From the NCBI GenBank assembly GCA_003415625.1, contig PYIU01000004.1, positions 744,001 to 808,000 on the forward strand: 64,000 nucleotides of DNA. Reading direction: 5' to 3'. The position numbers and the translations under genes are program-made. Below the pieces are notes generated by a model. The model did not search any database, was not told the origin of the DNA, and saw only the letters and a program-made list of their open reading frames with translations. Below, one piece after another: positions 1 to 11,742 of the stretch (position 1 is its first letter; every line of letters begins with the position of its first letter). This stretch comes from Aquanectria penicillioides (Eukaryota > Ascomycota > Sordariomycetes > Hypocreales > Nectriaceae).

Positions 1-190
1 CAAGACGTTCCGCTTTAGCGTACATGTAGGCTTTGGCTCGGTGCTGGGCGAAGGGACTTCCAGGCTCTCATTCCCGTTGTCCTGTCACCTTGACCCTCTG
101 AACAGGGCTCCGGCTGTCGCCCAATTCGCCGGGACCGTCTAACGGCTCGCCTCGATCCCAACCGACATGATCATGACCACCCATGGAGTA

Positions 191-239
191 GAGTGGGTCC
201 CCACAACACCGGCATCCCCTAAAGTCCGCCACATCGTCA
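191..239 (+). repeat. Left terminal inverted repeat of the Fot1-like element
   Basis: 49 bp beginning GAGTGGGTCCCC, inverted at 1999-2047 with one mismatch. It is preceded by the TA target duplication at 189-190. Confidence 0.85.
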
Positions 240-309
240 GCTTCACTTCCCGTCCACACACCCAAATGAACTCGGCCATTTCTCAACCAATATTGCTTCA
301 ATTGACTAG

Positions 310-1902
310 CTACAACTGCCACTCGTGATACATAGCCTCCCGTTCAGTTCGTGCAATTTCCAGCGCTTCATCTTCCAAATTGGGGCCGTAAGCTTCCTCA
401 TAGCGTATTGCCGCAGCCACAGCCTCATAATAAGCTGCGGCAATTTCTAGGATCCGGGCGAAGGTCTCATTAGGGTTATAGTCCACAGCCTTACGGCCTC
501 AGGGTTCCTTAGAGGCTATTTTTTCCTTAAGGAACTTATTTTCTGCTATTATGGCTGCAATAAGGGCATTTTTATAGTCCATTTCCTTGCCTGCTTTTTA
601 TACCACTATTCAAAGACTACAATCAATATAATCTAAGTCCTTATGCACTAAATCTAGCTGCGCCTACACTTCCCTTAAATTCTTTAGTATATACTAAAGG
701 TAGTCTTTTAAGATCTTCCATTTTTTTAGTATTATTAGCGCCCAGCTTAGCAATAGAGGCCAGCTTAACTAAACTGCCTTATTAAGAACCCTTTTAATAT
801 ATATAGGGTAAACACCAGCTGCTTTAAAGCCTAAATGGACATTTTTAGTGTAAAATGCCTTTATTAAGGCCTTTTTATATGCCTTAATAAAGCATTCTTT
901 CTGTATTAGTGCCAATATACTAAAGGAGGCAAAGCCATTAGTCTCCTAATAAAAATAGGTCTTTAAAGGAAAGAAAATGCCTATATTAAGCAGCTATATA
1001 ATATATAATATATATAATAAAAGGTATAATAATTAAACTTTATTAAGCTAGGCATAGAATATAATATTAATAGTAATATATATCTTATAGCCATTAAGAA
1101 TTAAAATCTACTAAAGACCTATTAATAGCTATATTTTTAGCAAAAAGACCTTTATAAATTATTTTTTAAAGATAATACTATTAGACTAGCCTAAAGAAGT
1201 TAAATTATATTCCCAATTAAGGATTTCATTAAAAAACCATTATCCTTAAAGGTTTTAGCTAGTAAAGATTATAACTAGCTAAAAACAGTATCTAAATGCA
1301 CTTACACACTTAAGAATAGACACTTAAATAGTTAAATCGCTCTTTATAATTATTAAATATTGCATAAAAGAGCTGCCCACTACTTTTCCGGCCTATATTT
1401 CCCCTTCTATAATGCCAGTCTCATCCACATTATAGATCTAGCTATAGCCAACACTCTTAATCTTAATTTAGTCATTAAGGCAGCTATAAAAGGCCTTAAG
1501 CCTTTCTAGTATTATTATAAAGGTATAGGCAGCTTTAATAGACTGTAATGCCTTTATTTTAATAACCTTATAGCATTAAATAAAGCGGTTAACCCAATTA
1601 TAACCAAAATAATTATTATTACCACTAAAGCTTAAAATCATTTAAGCAAAGCCACCAATCTAACGCCTTAAAGGCAGCCAGCCAGCTTCTTCTTCATTAA
1701 TGATCCAGTTAATAAGGTCTTCCTCTTAAACTGGCGATAGTCTCTATATTTCTTGCTTTGCTATACGGATATTAGTTACTCCAGAAAGTCGGTCTCATAA
1801 AGTACTTTAAGGGATCCCATGCCGCCGTACAGCCGCTTGAATTAAGGTAGTTTTGGCGTCTCTAAGAGCCTCAGAAATTTGATATTCACGATCAGTAGGC
1901 AT
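310..1902 (-). pseudogene. RIP-decayed pogo/Fot1 transposase (CENP-B HTH, DDE_1)
   Basis: Read on the minus strand from the ATG at 1902, the first 31 codons are open (starting MPTDREYQISEAL, then RRHGIP) and look like the Psq-type helix-turn-helix at the start of Fot1/pogo transposases. After that, stop codons appear where CAA, CAG or CGA would be expected. The DDE core is still legible: the string NVDETGI, holding the first catalytic Asp, is encoded near 1420-1440. An open tail from about 580 (AAIIAENKFLKEKI) ends at the stop at 310-312 and resembles the variable C-terminus of these proteins. The enzyme would cut and paste its own element; this copy cannot make it. Confidence 0.8.
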
Positions 1903-1998
1903 TGTAGAGTATTTTGGTCAAAATTTGAGTTCAATACGATGTAAATTGGCAATGTTATGATCGAGTTCCTCTTGGGGGTGGTGACGCGATGAAGTCGA

Positions 1999-2047
1999 TG
2001 ACGATGTGGCGGACTTCAGGGGATGCCGGTGTTGTGGGGACCCACTC
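1999..2047 (-). repeat. Right terminal inverted repeat of the Fot1-like element
   Basis: Inverted copy of 191-239, ending GGGGACCCACTC and followed by TA at 2048-2049. Confidence 0.85.
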
Positions 2048-2049
2048 TA

Positions 2050-4104
2050 ATACCCCATGTCCCAAGCCTTGCCAGAGGCTGACAAGAGGCATTTCCACTC
2101 GGATTCCTCACGGCTCAATCTCCAGGCTTCCCCAGTCTGACAAAGCACGCGAGCCCAGGACCATGGCCTCGTCGTGGTCCCGACTCTCCGGTGGTGACGG
2201 TGCAAATCATCCAACCATTGCAATGCTGCGCCATGTTCACGCCATGGTCTGAGAAGCCTCTGCTGTGGCAGCCCGTCGTTTTCCCGTAACAACCGTGACC
2301 CGAAGCTCGCGGAGGTCTTGGCCGTTGCGCTTGGTTGCAGAATTTCAGCCTCATTCATCGGCATAAATCTTCATTTTGGGTTGGGCCCGCGCCGCTACGT
2401 TTGTATGCCGATTCACCTGTGTGGGCGAGGTCATTCCTGGTTCATTGGTCCCCCAGAGCCCCTCCGTCCGCCGTCTATCGTCCGCCACAGCGGTGAAGCT
2501 GTCATTTTTTACCTGATGCGGGCGGGTCCAACATGGCAGGATTCAATTTTCTATCATTGACCCCAATGTCGTACGCCGTCATCGGCATAGTCTACTCCGT
2601 ATTGACATTGGCAATTGATCACCATCTGTTTGCTCCTTCATGCCCTGAGCACACCACGAGCAGTTGGGATCGTCGTCCCGGCACGCTGGCTCCCACCCCC
2701 CCTCCCCTGCAGGCACTAATCGGGGTGCATGAGAGCCAATCTCCGCTCCAAGCACCCAGCTCATCCCATTTCGCCTCGTGATTCCTCCTTCAACCTTGGA
2801 ACCAAGACGGCTGGTCGGCGGGAGCTATGTATCTAGCCCATGCCAACACATGATTCCCCATCTTCTCGCCATTGCAAGCTTGCCGGCGACGTCACGACTA
2901 TGTAACTGGTCGGCACTAGCCTTGGACACGCGACGGTCAACCTTAGACTTTGCGCTGTAGCGTTAGACAGCCACCCGTCCCATGCAATCTCACTTCCAAC
3001 GCGGGGTCTCCCACGGGATCTCATCGTGTTTCTCTGTAAACAATTCTTTTAAACCGACGCGTCGCGACGCGGGGTCAAGAGATTGTGTAGCTCAAGCCCA
3101 TCATGGTGTCGTGTCGTGGTGTGTTGTCTTGGTCTTGTGCTCAGTGGGATTGATGGACGGCGTTTGTCCGCCTTATCTCTTGCCTCGGTTTTCCGCCTGC
3201 TTTCCGGCAACAATACCCCGGCCCGGTTCCAGAACAATACGGCCGTTGACAGGCAGGGGGCCGGGTGTGGGCGAGTACCGATTCATCGCCGGAGGTAACT
3301 GAATCGCTGCCCGACCAGAATCCCGTTCGGTCCAGCTCCGTTGGGGCTGCTCTGATCACCAGAATCGAAACTCCAGTTCCGTTGTCAACTTCCATGACTT
3401 CCACTCCTGCTCGATACTCATATGACGGGCCCACCGCCCCAGGACGGGCCCAGCCGTGATCGACCTTTGGGTGAGAAGTGAACAATGGAGACTGTCGATC
3501 CATTTAGCCGCCATCACCAGATCCATGTGGACAAAGCGCATTCCCATATCAACCACATAATCACCTGATAATCTGGGCCTGAGCGGAGAATACACAATAG
3601 CATTGCCCCTGGGGGGTCTCCAAGCTGCAGACTCTCAATTGGTCTCTACAAATTATTGGAATTGGGTTGCGCCGGTTAATTGGTAACTTGATTCCTGTAT
3701 ACTTGGTTGACGGTAGCCTGACTTTCACATGAACATTTTTGCTCACATGCATGACAAGGATTTGAAGGTCATGAACCAAAGGAGCTTCCCGATTTATCCT
3801 CAGGGGTAATAGTCTAGCATACTCACTTGTCCAAGCTACTAGATCAAAGATACAAGGGCGACCGAGAAATAAGAAAAGACACTTGTATTACTGTGGTCGA
3901 TTGTAGCTAAGAGTAGCCACTGCTGTTTCTGCTAGCTTGGGCTTTGGGCGAGATGGAATCTTTGAAAGATTCTATCCATCAGTAGCCCTAGATAACTATC
4001 ATCTATCACTAAAAGTATCTCCTGGTGACCTGTCTCATCACCTGTATTGATAGCAAGACGGCTACCATCAACCCAAAGTTGAGGAATTCTTCCTACAGTG
4101 GTCT
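2050..4104. other. Intergenic, no gene recognised
   Basis: GC-normal DNA between the transposon and the 3' end of the F-box-like gene. Short open frames on both strands overlap one another, lack Kozak-like starts or splice pairs, and encode low-complexity translations. I see no feature I can support. Confidence 0.6.
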
Positions 4105-7100
4105 TTAAGATGAAGACCTGGCTCTCTTCGAAGCACTTCCTTCCAAATGCGCCTCTACACCTCGATATTCTCCATTATCTGAGTCATTATCCAGGTCCTC
4201 CTCAATCGTCTCGTCCCAGGATCGCTTACGCCTTTCGCTGGCAGCTTGGCCAGTCAGGTCAACCACTTCTGGAGAGCCGTCGCTCCTGGTGCTTAGATCT
4301 TGTCTGTCGGACAGGTTTGTTTGAGCGCTGGAGGACCGGACGATGTTGTTGTATGGTGTATCGCTCACAAAGAGACCACTTTCCTCTCGGATCTGCCGGG
4401 TCGGCGTCTCGAATTGCTGCCTCACTGTGAGTCCAAATGGCGAACTGGAGGAACGATCAACTGACCCGGATGCTCGACCAGGTCCTGAGATTCCAGGCTG
4501 CGCATCTGGAGTATCGAACTTGATGATGAATTGATTATGTCTTGGCGACGGCTCAGGGCTGTTGACGAAGAGGGTGCTCTCTTCCCCTTCGCTTCCCTCT
4601 CGTCCTTGTCTTCTGTTTAGGTCAATGCTGGAGCTAAATCCCCGGCCAGGGATCTCGGCAGAAGCACTTTCATGAGTTCCTATCGCGAGATCTTGATTGC
4701 TCTCTTCATCTACTCCCGGTGTTTGGTCTGGCTCATCATCGTCGTCGTCAATAATCACCATAGGAATATTCTGTTCACCGGGTGGTGAAGCCTGACTTCG
4801 TTCGGCAGGAATATGGTCCTCTTCAAAGAACAAGGGGCTCTCAGCACGATTGGTTTCTTCAGCGGCAGTGTCGTTTCGAGGTGTTACACAACGAACTGTA
4901 GAAGGGGCGCCTCTTGTTTCGATGTCAGAATGGATGACAATGTCTTCATCGTCACTAGTTAGATCAACTACAGTACCGGTCTCTGTTGTGTCTCTGGCGA
5001 AGCGGCTTGGAAATCGATTATCCTCAGCTTCAAAGGCGAAGTTGATATCCATTGGGGGCTGGGGGTCTGCAACCTCAATCTGAGGCGAACCAGCCATGCC
5101 GCCTGCTCCTCCACCATCACCTCCATCGTCATCAGTCTCTTCGTCGCTGTCGTCAAAGCTTTCGTCGTCGTTACTTGTAATATCATTGTCCGGGTTATTA
5201 CTATCATCACGTCCGCCACCTTCTCGTGGGTTATCACCTGAGGAATCTTCATCCTCAGAGTGACCGTCGGAGAAACTATCAAGGCCAGCATCAGAGCCAG
5301 ATTCCTCACCCTCTGACTCATCGGAATCTTCAATTACAATAGGTGCTAGTCCAAGAGGAATATGCCGAGGGGAGTGTGGTGGTGTCAAAGCTGCTAGGCA
5401 AGGCACCTCCCTTCTGGTTGCATCCCTGACCGCATCCCGAACCGTTATTCCCGGGATATAGCTAGTAATCAACGATGCAAGATGATCAAATCCGGCTTCT
5501 CTAGCAGCCTTCGGGGTCTTGGGACGGCGGACCACATTGTTCACATCCATGACAAATGTAAAGTCTCGAACAGTAGTCTTCTCTCTGTTCCTAACCCACA
5601 GGTCATAGTCCATAAATTCGACCTTCTCAAGGCCACGAAGGATATGGAGGTAATCTAATCCTTGTAAATTCCTCAAAGATCGAAACATGCGGAAGTTAGG
5701 CTGTCGTATTGACTTCATCTTCATGTGGCGAATGATGCCACGAGGCTCATGTTGCCGGCGCATATAACGTCGGGATGATTCCTGTACGTAGACGACTATG
5801 GTCTTGAGCCACTTGGCTTCTCCAAGCCACGTTAGTGGAAATGTCCGCTTGGAAGTGACTTTTGCACGCCGATTTGGTTCGAACGCCAAATCTTGGGAGC
5901 CCGTCCAGAAAATCTCAATGTCTCTCACCCGCTGAAGCCTCTGTTTAATCCCAGCCGCAAAGCGTCCCTATTCGCCTAGCGACGAGAAGCAGAACTTGTT
6001 CTGCGAGTAGAAGAGATGTGCTCCAATGTAGTTCCATCGCTTTGAGACCAGTAAAGGAGCCAGAAGGTCTTGGGGCTTCCTTGCGTTGGTGAGATTGACC
6101 GACCTGTTGCCAACGTGGAACCGGTGAAGCAGGGATGTTATTCCATTGCAGTTCTTTGGGACAATCGTGGGCTCATGGTACGGGTCCAAGCGAGAAATCG
6201 CATGAATAGGCTCTCCATTGAATACAAGGACCATGTGAAGAATCCTGACTAGTATTTTCGAGTCTAGTCGTTCAAACGGAGACTCGATGCCTGGCTGGGA
6301 ACCTGATGCTCCTGGGGACGGTTCATGCTTCTTCGTTGCGTCCTTCTGACACGGCTGTTGACCTTGGACTTCAGTTTCATCTCCGCTTTCATCCTCAGAT
6401 TCATGTTGATTCTCTATCCGTCTCAATTCAAATTCATATGCAGCTCTCAATTTCAAGTCCGGGTGCGTCTTATTAGGATGAGGAGCGGAGTCTAAGATTT
6501 GTTCGAGTCAGCGATAGAGTATTAATGCTGCGCAGAATGACACGTACTGTTCTCACGACTCGCCAACTTGAAGACTTCTTCCCAGGTCCTGACATTTCGG
6601 GGCAACGCTCGCATATTGCCGTTGACGAACTTTTCCAGGATTTCACGCCACGTCTATTGTTGAATCTCAGCGTCAGTCCTGAGCCATGGGGGTAACCCAT
6701 AAACTTACAGCCTTTGTTTTGAGCCTGCGATGGCCCCTCAAAATCTCTACTTCTCTCTGCTTTTTCTTGTTATCTTTCTGAAGTATTCGTCTTTCCTTCC
6801 TCTCTGCTAAAAACCGCCTTTTGTAAAAGCGATACACTCCAAAAAGATGCTGCCAGGGAGGCCTGCATGTTTCCGAGCACGACCCCAACCAGTTGGGTTC
6901 GAAAATTTGATCGTCTTCATCCCAATATCGCTCGTCTTCGTTCTCGGACTCGTCAGAGACGGAGGGAGAATCTTCGTCAGAGTCTGAAGAATCATCCGAC
7001 CCATCGTCTGGGTCAGACGGGCTGGGCGAAGGTGGTGCGTCCTCAGTGCGCACTATATCGTCTTCACTTTCTGACTCTTCTATCTCTGAGTTAGCATCAG

Positions 7101-7221
7101 GTGGGTCATTTGCAACATCTTCACCCAAGATTTGGAGCTCTTCAAGTTCATGCTCTTCGTCTCCGGTATCAGATGCAGTGAGATCGATGTTTTCGACACA
7201 ACCGTGTCCGGTGTCGGACAT
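4105..7221 (-). CDS. F-box-like protein with acidic, SIM-rich tail; in-frame TAG
   Basis: Exons are 7221-6709, 6653-6548 and 6491-4105 (minus), with introns GTAAGT..AATAG and GTACGT..CTTAG. The start ATG at 7221 sits in CACCATG. The joined CDS is 3006 nt (1002 codons) but has a TAG at 5970-5968, codon 381; both sides read on in the same frame. The N-terminus is acidic. A segment near residues 270-375 (LDSKILVRILHMV, then LLVSKRWNYIGAHLFY) looks like an F-box-type substrate-adaptor fold. The second half is Asp/Glu/Ser-rich, with hydrophobic-acidic motifs IVIEDSD, VVDLTSDDED, MVIIDDDDD and EVVDLTG that resemble SUMO-interacting motifs, plus basic patches RRKR and KRAR that could be nuclear signals. 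Possibly a nuclear SCF adaptor for sumoylated targets (inference). If TAG stops translation, the product is 380 aa and loses the tail. Confidence 0.65.
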
Positions 7222-7760
7222 GGTGATGGGCAGCCAAATAAAACTGGCCTGAGATGTGGGCTCCAAAGGGGTATAAAAGAGATATGCAACTTAATCGCAG
7301 GCCAAAAGAGGCTGTTGTTGTTGTGTAGATGAAATGATGTGGAAGGAATGTGAGGGCAGCTTGGGATCAAATAGTTGAAAGCCATTAGGGTGTGATCTTT
7401 AGGGGCAACTCATTATGATCTCAAGTTTAAGATGTTGCCGCTTGAGTGCCTAATAAGCACTAAGGAACTTAAAGGGCTGTCCGGGCGGATGAAAGAGTGA
7501 GGGTGATTGCAAGGGAATATTTAAAGAAGGCTTCGGGTTTCTGCACTGCAGTTTTTCTAATAACAAAAATAAAGGAGAGAACTCTATCTAACAAATTCAT
7601 TATGACGCCGTGCCAGTGTTTTGTTTCACTTTGTAGTGGTCCAAACAAAATATCCAGTGAACTTACATCGCATTTTCCAAATGTCCATCCCTGGTCTACC
7701 TTTCGCGTTGCCGAATCTATGTACGATCATTTCTTCAACCCATCACAAAGCAAATCTTGT
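7222..7760. other. Intergenic / 5' region of the F-box-like gene and 3' end of RTA1 gene
   Basis: 540 bp between two minus-strand genes. It should hold the promoter of the F-box-like gene. I see no further feature. Confidence 0.5.
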
Positions 7761-8925
7761 TTATTTCTTTCCAGTTCGGCCCTCAGAGATGCTAGCCATT
7801 GAAATGTCTTCGTTTGTTCCGTCATTGGTGAGGTACTCGAACGGCTGTTCGATATCCTTGGCTGGAGGCGCTTGCTTCTTGCTGAAGACCATTCCGGGAT
7901 GGCCGCAGTTCAAGAGTAAAACAGAGACACACATGATCCTAGACGGCGTTAGCAACTGTAAAAGATTTTAGACTATAGCACGTACGATGATTCGAGGCCG
8001 ATAAAAAGGCCCTCGTCGCGGAAGAGTTCGCTGAAGTAGCCTTGGTTCAACTCGACAATGCGGTAGGCACATCGAACAAGGATAAAGAATGTCGATGCAA
8101 AGAGAAATCCAAGGAAGATGAACATGGTCTGATCCATACGGTATCGGGAAGCAGATCGGTTTGCCCGAATAACGTAGTCGACAAAGAGGATGGAAAAGAT
8201 GACGAGGGTAATAACTTGGAAGATGAGACCAGCGAGGGAGATGTGTTCTCCATTCTCGATATCTGTTGTTGCAGTGGCAACGCATGAGATGGCACCGCCG
8301 GCGGCCTGTAGAATGAGCGAGATAATGTCGCAGGGGATGAAGAACCAGTAGAAGAACTTGGGCTTCAGGCGGGAAACGGAGGTGTCGACGAAGTTGATGC
8401 TACAAGCATTTTAGGATTAGTCGTCGGCTCAAATAGGGAGTTTTCCGTGCGGGACGAAATTGTTGAGTAGGGCTCTTGAAATGGCTTAATAGACATACAC
8501 TTGAGATAGGAGGACATAGATGGCGGAACAGAAGAAAACAGGGGCGACGGTGATGCAGACTGTCGATCGGGTTAGCGATGCCCTGAGCAAGGGGATTTTT
8601 TATATGGCCACGACATACTAATTTGCATCAAGAATCCATTAAAATCAAAAGGGTTGTCGTGGATAATCAGGCGTCCAACGTATCCTAGAATCTCCAAGAT
8701 ACACCCACAGATCATGCAAGACATGAAGCCCCAAGTCTTTGTCCTCACGCCCTGCCAGATGTGTGCGAGCATCGAGATGCCGAACACGGCAATGAAGACG
8801 ACAGTGGACGGGATGTTTGGTTGGTATCGTAGTAGACTGGCCTCCAGGGGACAGAGAGCGAGTGTACAGTTGGCATCGGGGCCGAAGGTGACGAGCCCGT
8901 TGGGCAAAGTGGACATTCCGGACAT
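7761..8925 (-). CDS. RTA1-like lipid-translocating/resistance membrane protein
   Basis: Exons are 8925-8619, 8559-8499, 8399-7986 and 7938-7761 (minus); joined 960 nt, 319 aa. All introns are GT-AG (59, 99 and 47 nt). The fungus-specific RTA1 family has seven membrane spans and is linked in yeast to resistance to 7-aminocholesterol and to phospholipid flipping. Seen here: the opening RYQPNIPSTVVFIAVFGIS, then WGFMSCMICGCILEILGYVGR, the NPFDFNGFLMQI loop, and the closing NCGHPG common in this family. Further hydrophobic segments lie in exons 2-4, and the tail is short, polar and cytosolic. It is a plasma- or endomembrane protein; the substrate cannot be read from sequence. Normal family length, nothing broken. 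Confidence 0.9.
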
Positions 8926-11742
8926 GTTGGAGGAGGTGGTCTGGATGAAAGGGGTGGAAATGGGACAGAGTAGATTTTCAGGGCCCTCGGAGGCTTTTGG
9001 TTGAGAAAGAGGGAGGGGAATCCGAAGTTGGTGAATGGAAGAGTCTAGTGGTGTTGGTTCAGGCGAACAGTGTTGGTGATGGAAATGGCCAAGATGTAGC
9101 AGGTGAGAAAGACAGAGAGTTGGTCAGGCGAGGAGGCTCATTAATGTAGGAGAAAAGGCTGACTGCAGACTTGACACACCAACAGAGTGCAGCACTGCGT
9201 CCTTGCCCATGTCCTATATACACACAGATTGCCCAGATCTCTGGAACCTTGACGTCGCCGGGGAGTCTCCACACGCAGGCCCCGGTCCGCGGGCCCCTTG
9301 TGGACCGTCGTCACCATCACACTACGGGTTTCCCTTCGATAACACGAGTCTAAAGCCATGCACCTAGAAAGGCTACGCTCAAAGGAGAGGTGCCGCAGCG
9401 GTGGGTGGGGCGACGAGGTTCCCAGGGCGTGATGAGCTCAAAGATGACGTTCCCGAATGTGTGTTGGTGAGGCCCTGCAAAACGGGAGAGAATCAGCATC
9501 GGCGAGGAATCGGATTGGATCTCAGGCTCCGTTTCCGCACCGGCAGAGTCAGATTCCTCCGGCGTATCCGATCCTCTTCGTTTCGAATGTCGAGCCGTTG
9601 GGCTCACGTTTTGCCTCTACCGAACGGTAGACAGCGTCGAAACCTGATGCCCGGGTGTCCGCGGGCGGCCGAGAGACGATCGAGACGTATGCGAATAGAG
9701 CAACATCAAGGTTACAAAACGTCTAAGCCTCCTGGTGAAAGAACCCCATAACCCGCCAGAATAAACTTCAATTCTCAGCCCAAAACCTCGCATGTCCCGT
9801 ATTTCATGACGTTTGCCCCGTGGGCTGTGTTTCGGGTGTGGATTCGGTATTGTCCATAGTCTCATCGGATCTTGCGCATGTTCGCAAAAGTCGCATCATC
9901 GCAACCCTCGGATCCTCCGCATTTTCGCATTTGTCGGGTCGCCGCTCATTTTTCCCCCACAGTGGCGGCGCTTGGAGGCGCTTGGATGGAGACGGTGTGA
10001 ATGAACGTGTTGCGCAGAAGCAGGGGGCGTGCAGCATTGATGAGACTTGCTCATCACAAAATTAAAAATTAAAAATTGAACATTTCATGCGACTGGTTTG
10101 GGGACCACAACAAGACTTTGGAGTGCGTCACTTGGTCAATCATCGAGATTAGGGTTGCATGATTGCAGTAGGCTCCTATCCTTCGCAACACGGTATGACA
10201 CTCTCAACGCCACGCAATGGTCTGGTTGGCTTTAGAAATTTATCAATACGAAAATTTCCCCCGTCAATCTGCCGCGGTTACGTGTTCACGCTGCCCGCTT
10301 AGATCGGACTCTCGGGTTCTCGGGTTGGTAAATTTTTGTTGTTGAACATCCTCATCCTCATAGCAACAAAGGAAGGTTACATCCCGATCTGACAATGACT
10401 AGCCAGGTCCCCAGCGAGAAATCAATCAACTTAACTTACAGTGCGTGGCTGTGCATCGAGCCATTCATATCATACGCCGTAGACGCCCCTTTTGAATGGG
10501 CGGCCAAGAGATCTTCAGTCATAGCTCCGTGGGAGGCATACCATCCTCAAAGTGGAAAGTCTTGAAGGTCAAGAAGGGGCGGAGATCATGTCGGCGCCGA
10601 CCGAGAATTCCGCCCGACGTTGCGAATTCCCACTCCCACGTGGAACTAGAGCCAATGAAATTAGTGTCAAACTCGCTGGTGCGATGTGATGCCCGGCCTC
10701 CCTTTTTTGGGCATCAAGCTCGCACCTTGATTGAGACATTGGTCTAGGGTAGCGCCAGCGTGGAACGCGGTGCAGAGCTCAACGCGACCAATGTTTGCAA
10801 AGCGGGAGCTTCATGGAATTACTCGGTTAATGAATAATAGCGGGATTGGAACTTTCCGCCTTGAGTTTATCCCAGAACATGTCGGGTTGGACCAAATAGC
10901 TTTTTCCTGCAGCGCGAAAACTTTGATGAGCATCGTTGCGCTGCTAGGCTACCACAAAAGGGGCCTCAGTTAGAGTATAATAACCAACTAGAGGAGTCCT
11001 TGAAACAAAATAAACCCAACAATACCAAAAGGTTATAAAGTAAATAATGAACAGCTATCACAATTATTATTTAGTCAAGGTTGAAAATCCGGAGAATCTT
11101 AGCTCCTGGATGGTTAGTGAGTCTTTCTAGCAGCCGCAGTACTATCATCTTCAGCCCTAAAACTGAAAGCGAAAATTAAATAGTGGGTCTTGGCACCGGC
11201 TTCCTTGCGCTCAAATCGGCCAGCTCCCAAAATCCCATTCGCGCAGCCCGACAAGGGAATCTCCCGTGGTTCGACGCGACCATTCTCGGATACACGGGCA
11301 TCCAAGGCCAGACTGCATGGTCTCGCATCTGAGATGGTCGTGGTGGTGGGTGGCGAGTTGAGCCCAGCCATGGGTTCGCTTCGGGACCGAGAACGCCCCG
11401 CTTTTCCCTTCCAAATTCCCGACTGGTTGTCTCTCGGCCGTGAGAGCTTCGCTCGATAACCGGGTGCCGGGAGATTGGTGAAGCCGTATCGATCCCGGGC
11501 TCGGATATGAACGACACACCAAGAAGCGTGGGTTTGATGTGATCAGCGTAGTCTAAGTTGAGAATATATATAAAGACTTTGGAATTTCCACCCTGAAAAA
11601 CTTCATTCAGATCACACCAGACACCACACTCACACACAGAAGGGTATTCACCGTGACTCGCAACTACAATTATAACATTTATCACTGATACCCGCTTACC
11701 GAAACTCGAATTGTATCAAAATTCCTCATTCTTACCCAGGAA
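8926..11742. other. Long intergenic region, no gene recognised
   Basis: 2.8 kb between divergently transcribed RTA1-like and FAD-monooxygenase genes. Open frames here are short, mutually overlapping and without splice logic. A small AAATT tandem lies at about 10063-10080, and CTCGGGTT is repeated near 10312-10326. The last 200 bp form the monooxygenase promoter. Confidence 0.55.
11565..11574 (+). promoter_or_regulatory. TATA-like box of the FAD monooxygenase gene
   Basis: TATATATAAA lies 169 bp before the ATG at 11743, in an otherwise mixed-composition stretch. Confidence 0.5.

Larger units (their letters stand above)
191..2047 (-). mobile_element. Fot1/pogo-type DNA transposon, complete but decayed
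   Basis: An 1857-bp element is bounded by TA dinucleotides at 189-190 and 2048-2049, the target-site duplication of the Tc1/mariner/pogo superfamily. The ends are 49-bp terminal inverted repeats (191-239 and 1999-2047) that match at every position but one (221 against 2017, a C/T-type difference). Weaker inverted similarity runs inward to about 285 and 1955. The inside carries a broken transposase on the minus strand. Size, repeats, TA duplication and transposase type all agree with Fot1-like elements of filamentous fungi. The core from about 490 to 1850 is strongly AT-rich, with TA-rich codons and many TAA/TAG stops, as RIP leaves behind. The outer 250 bp at each end keep normal composition. 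Confidence 0.85.

Noticed and set aside
2047..3595. Several overlapping 60-120 codon frames right of the transposon
   Set aside because: They overlap on both strands, lack coherent starts, and read as non-coding GC-rich DNA.
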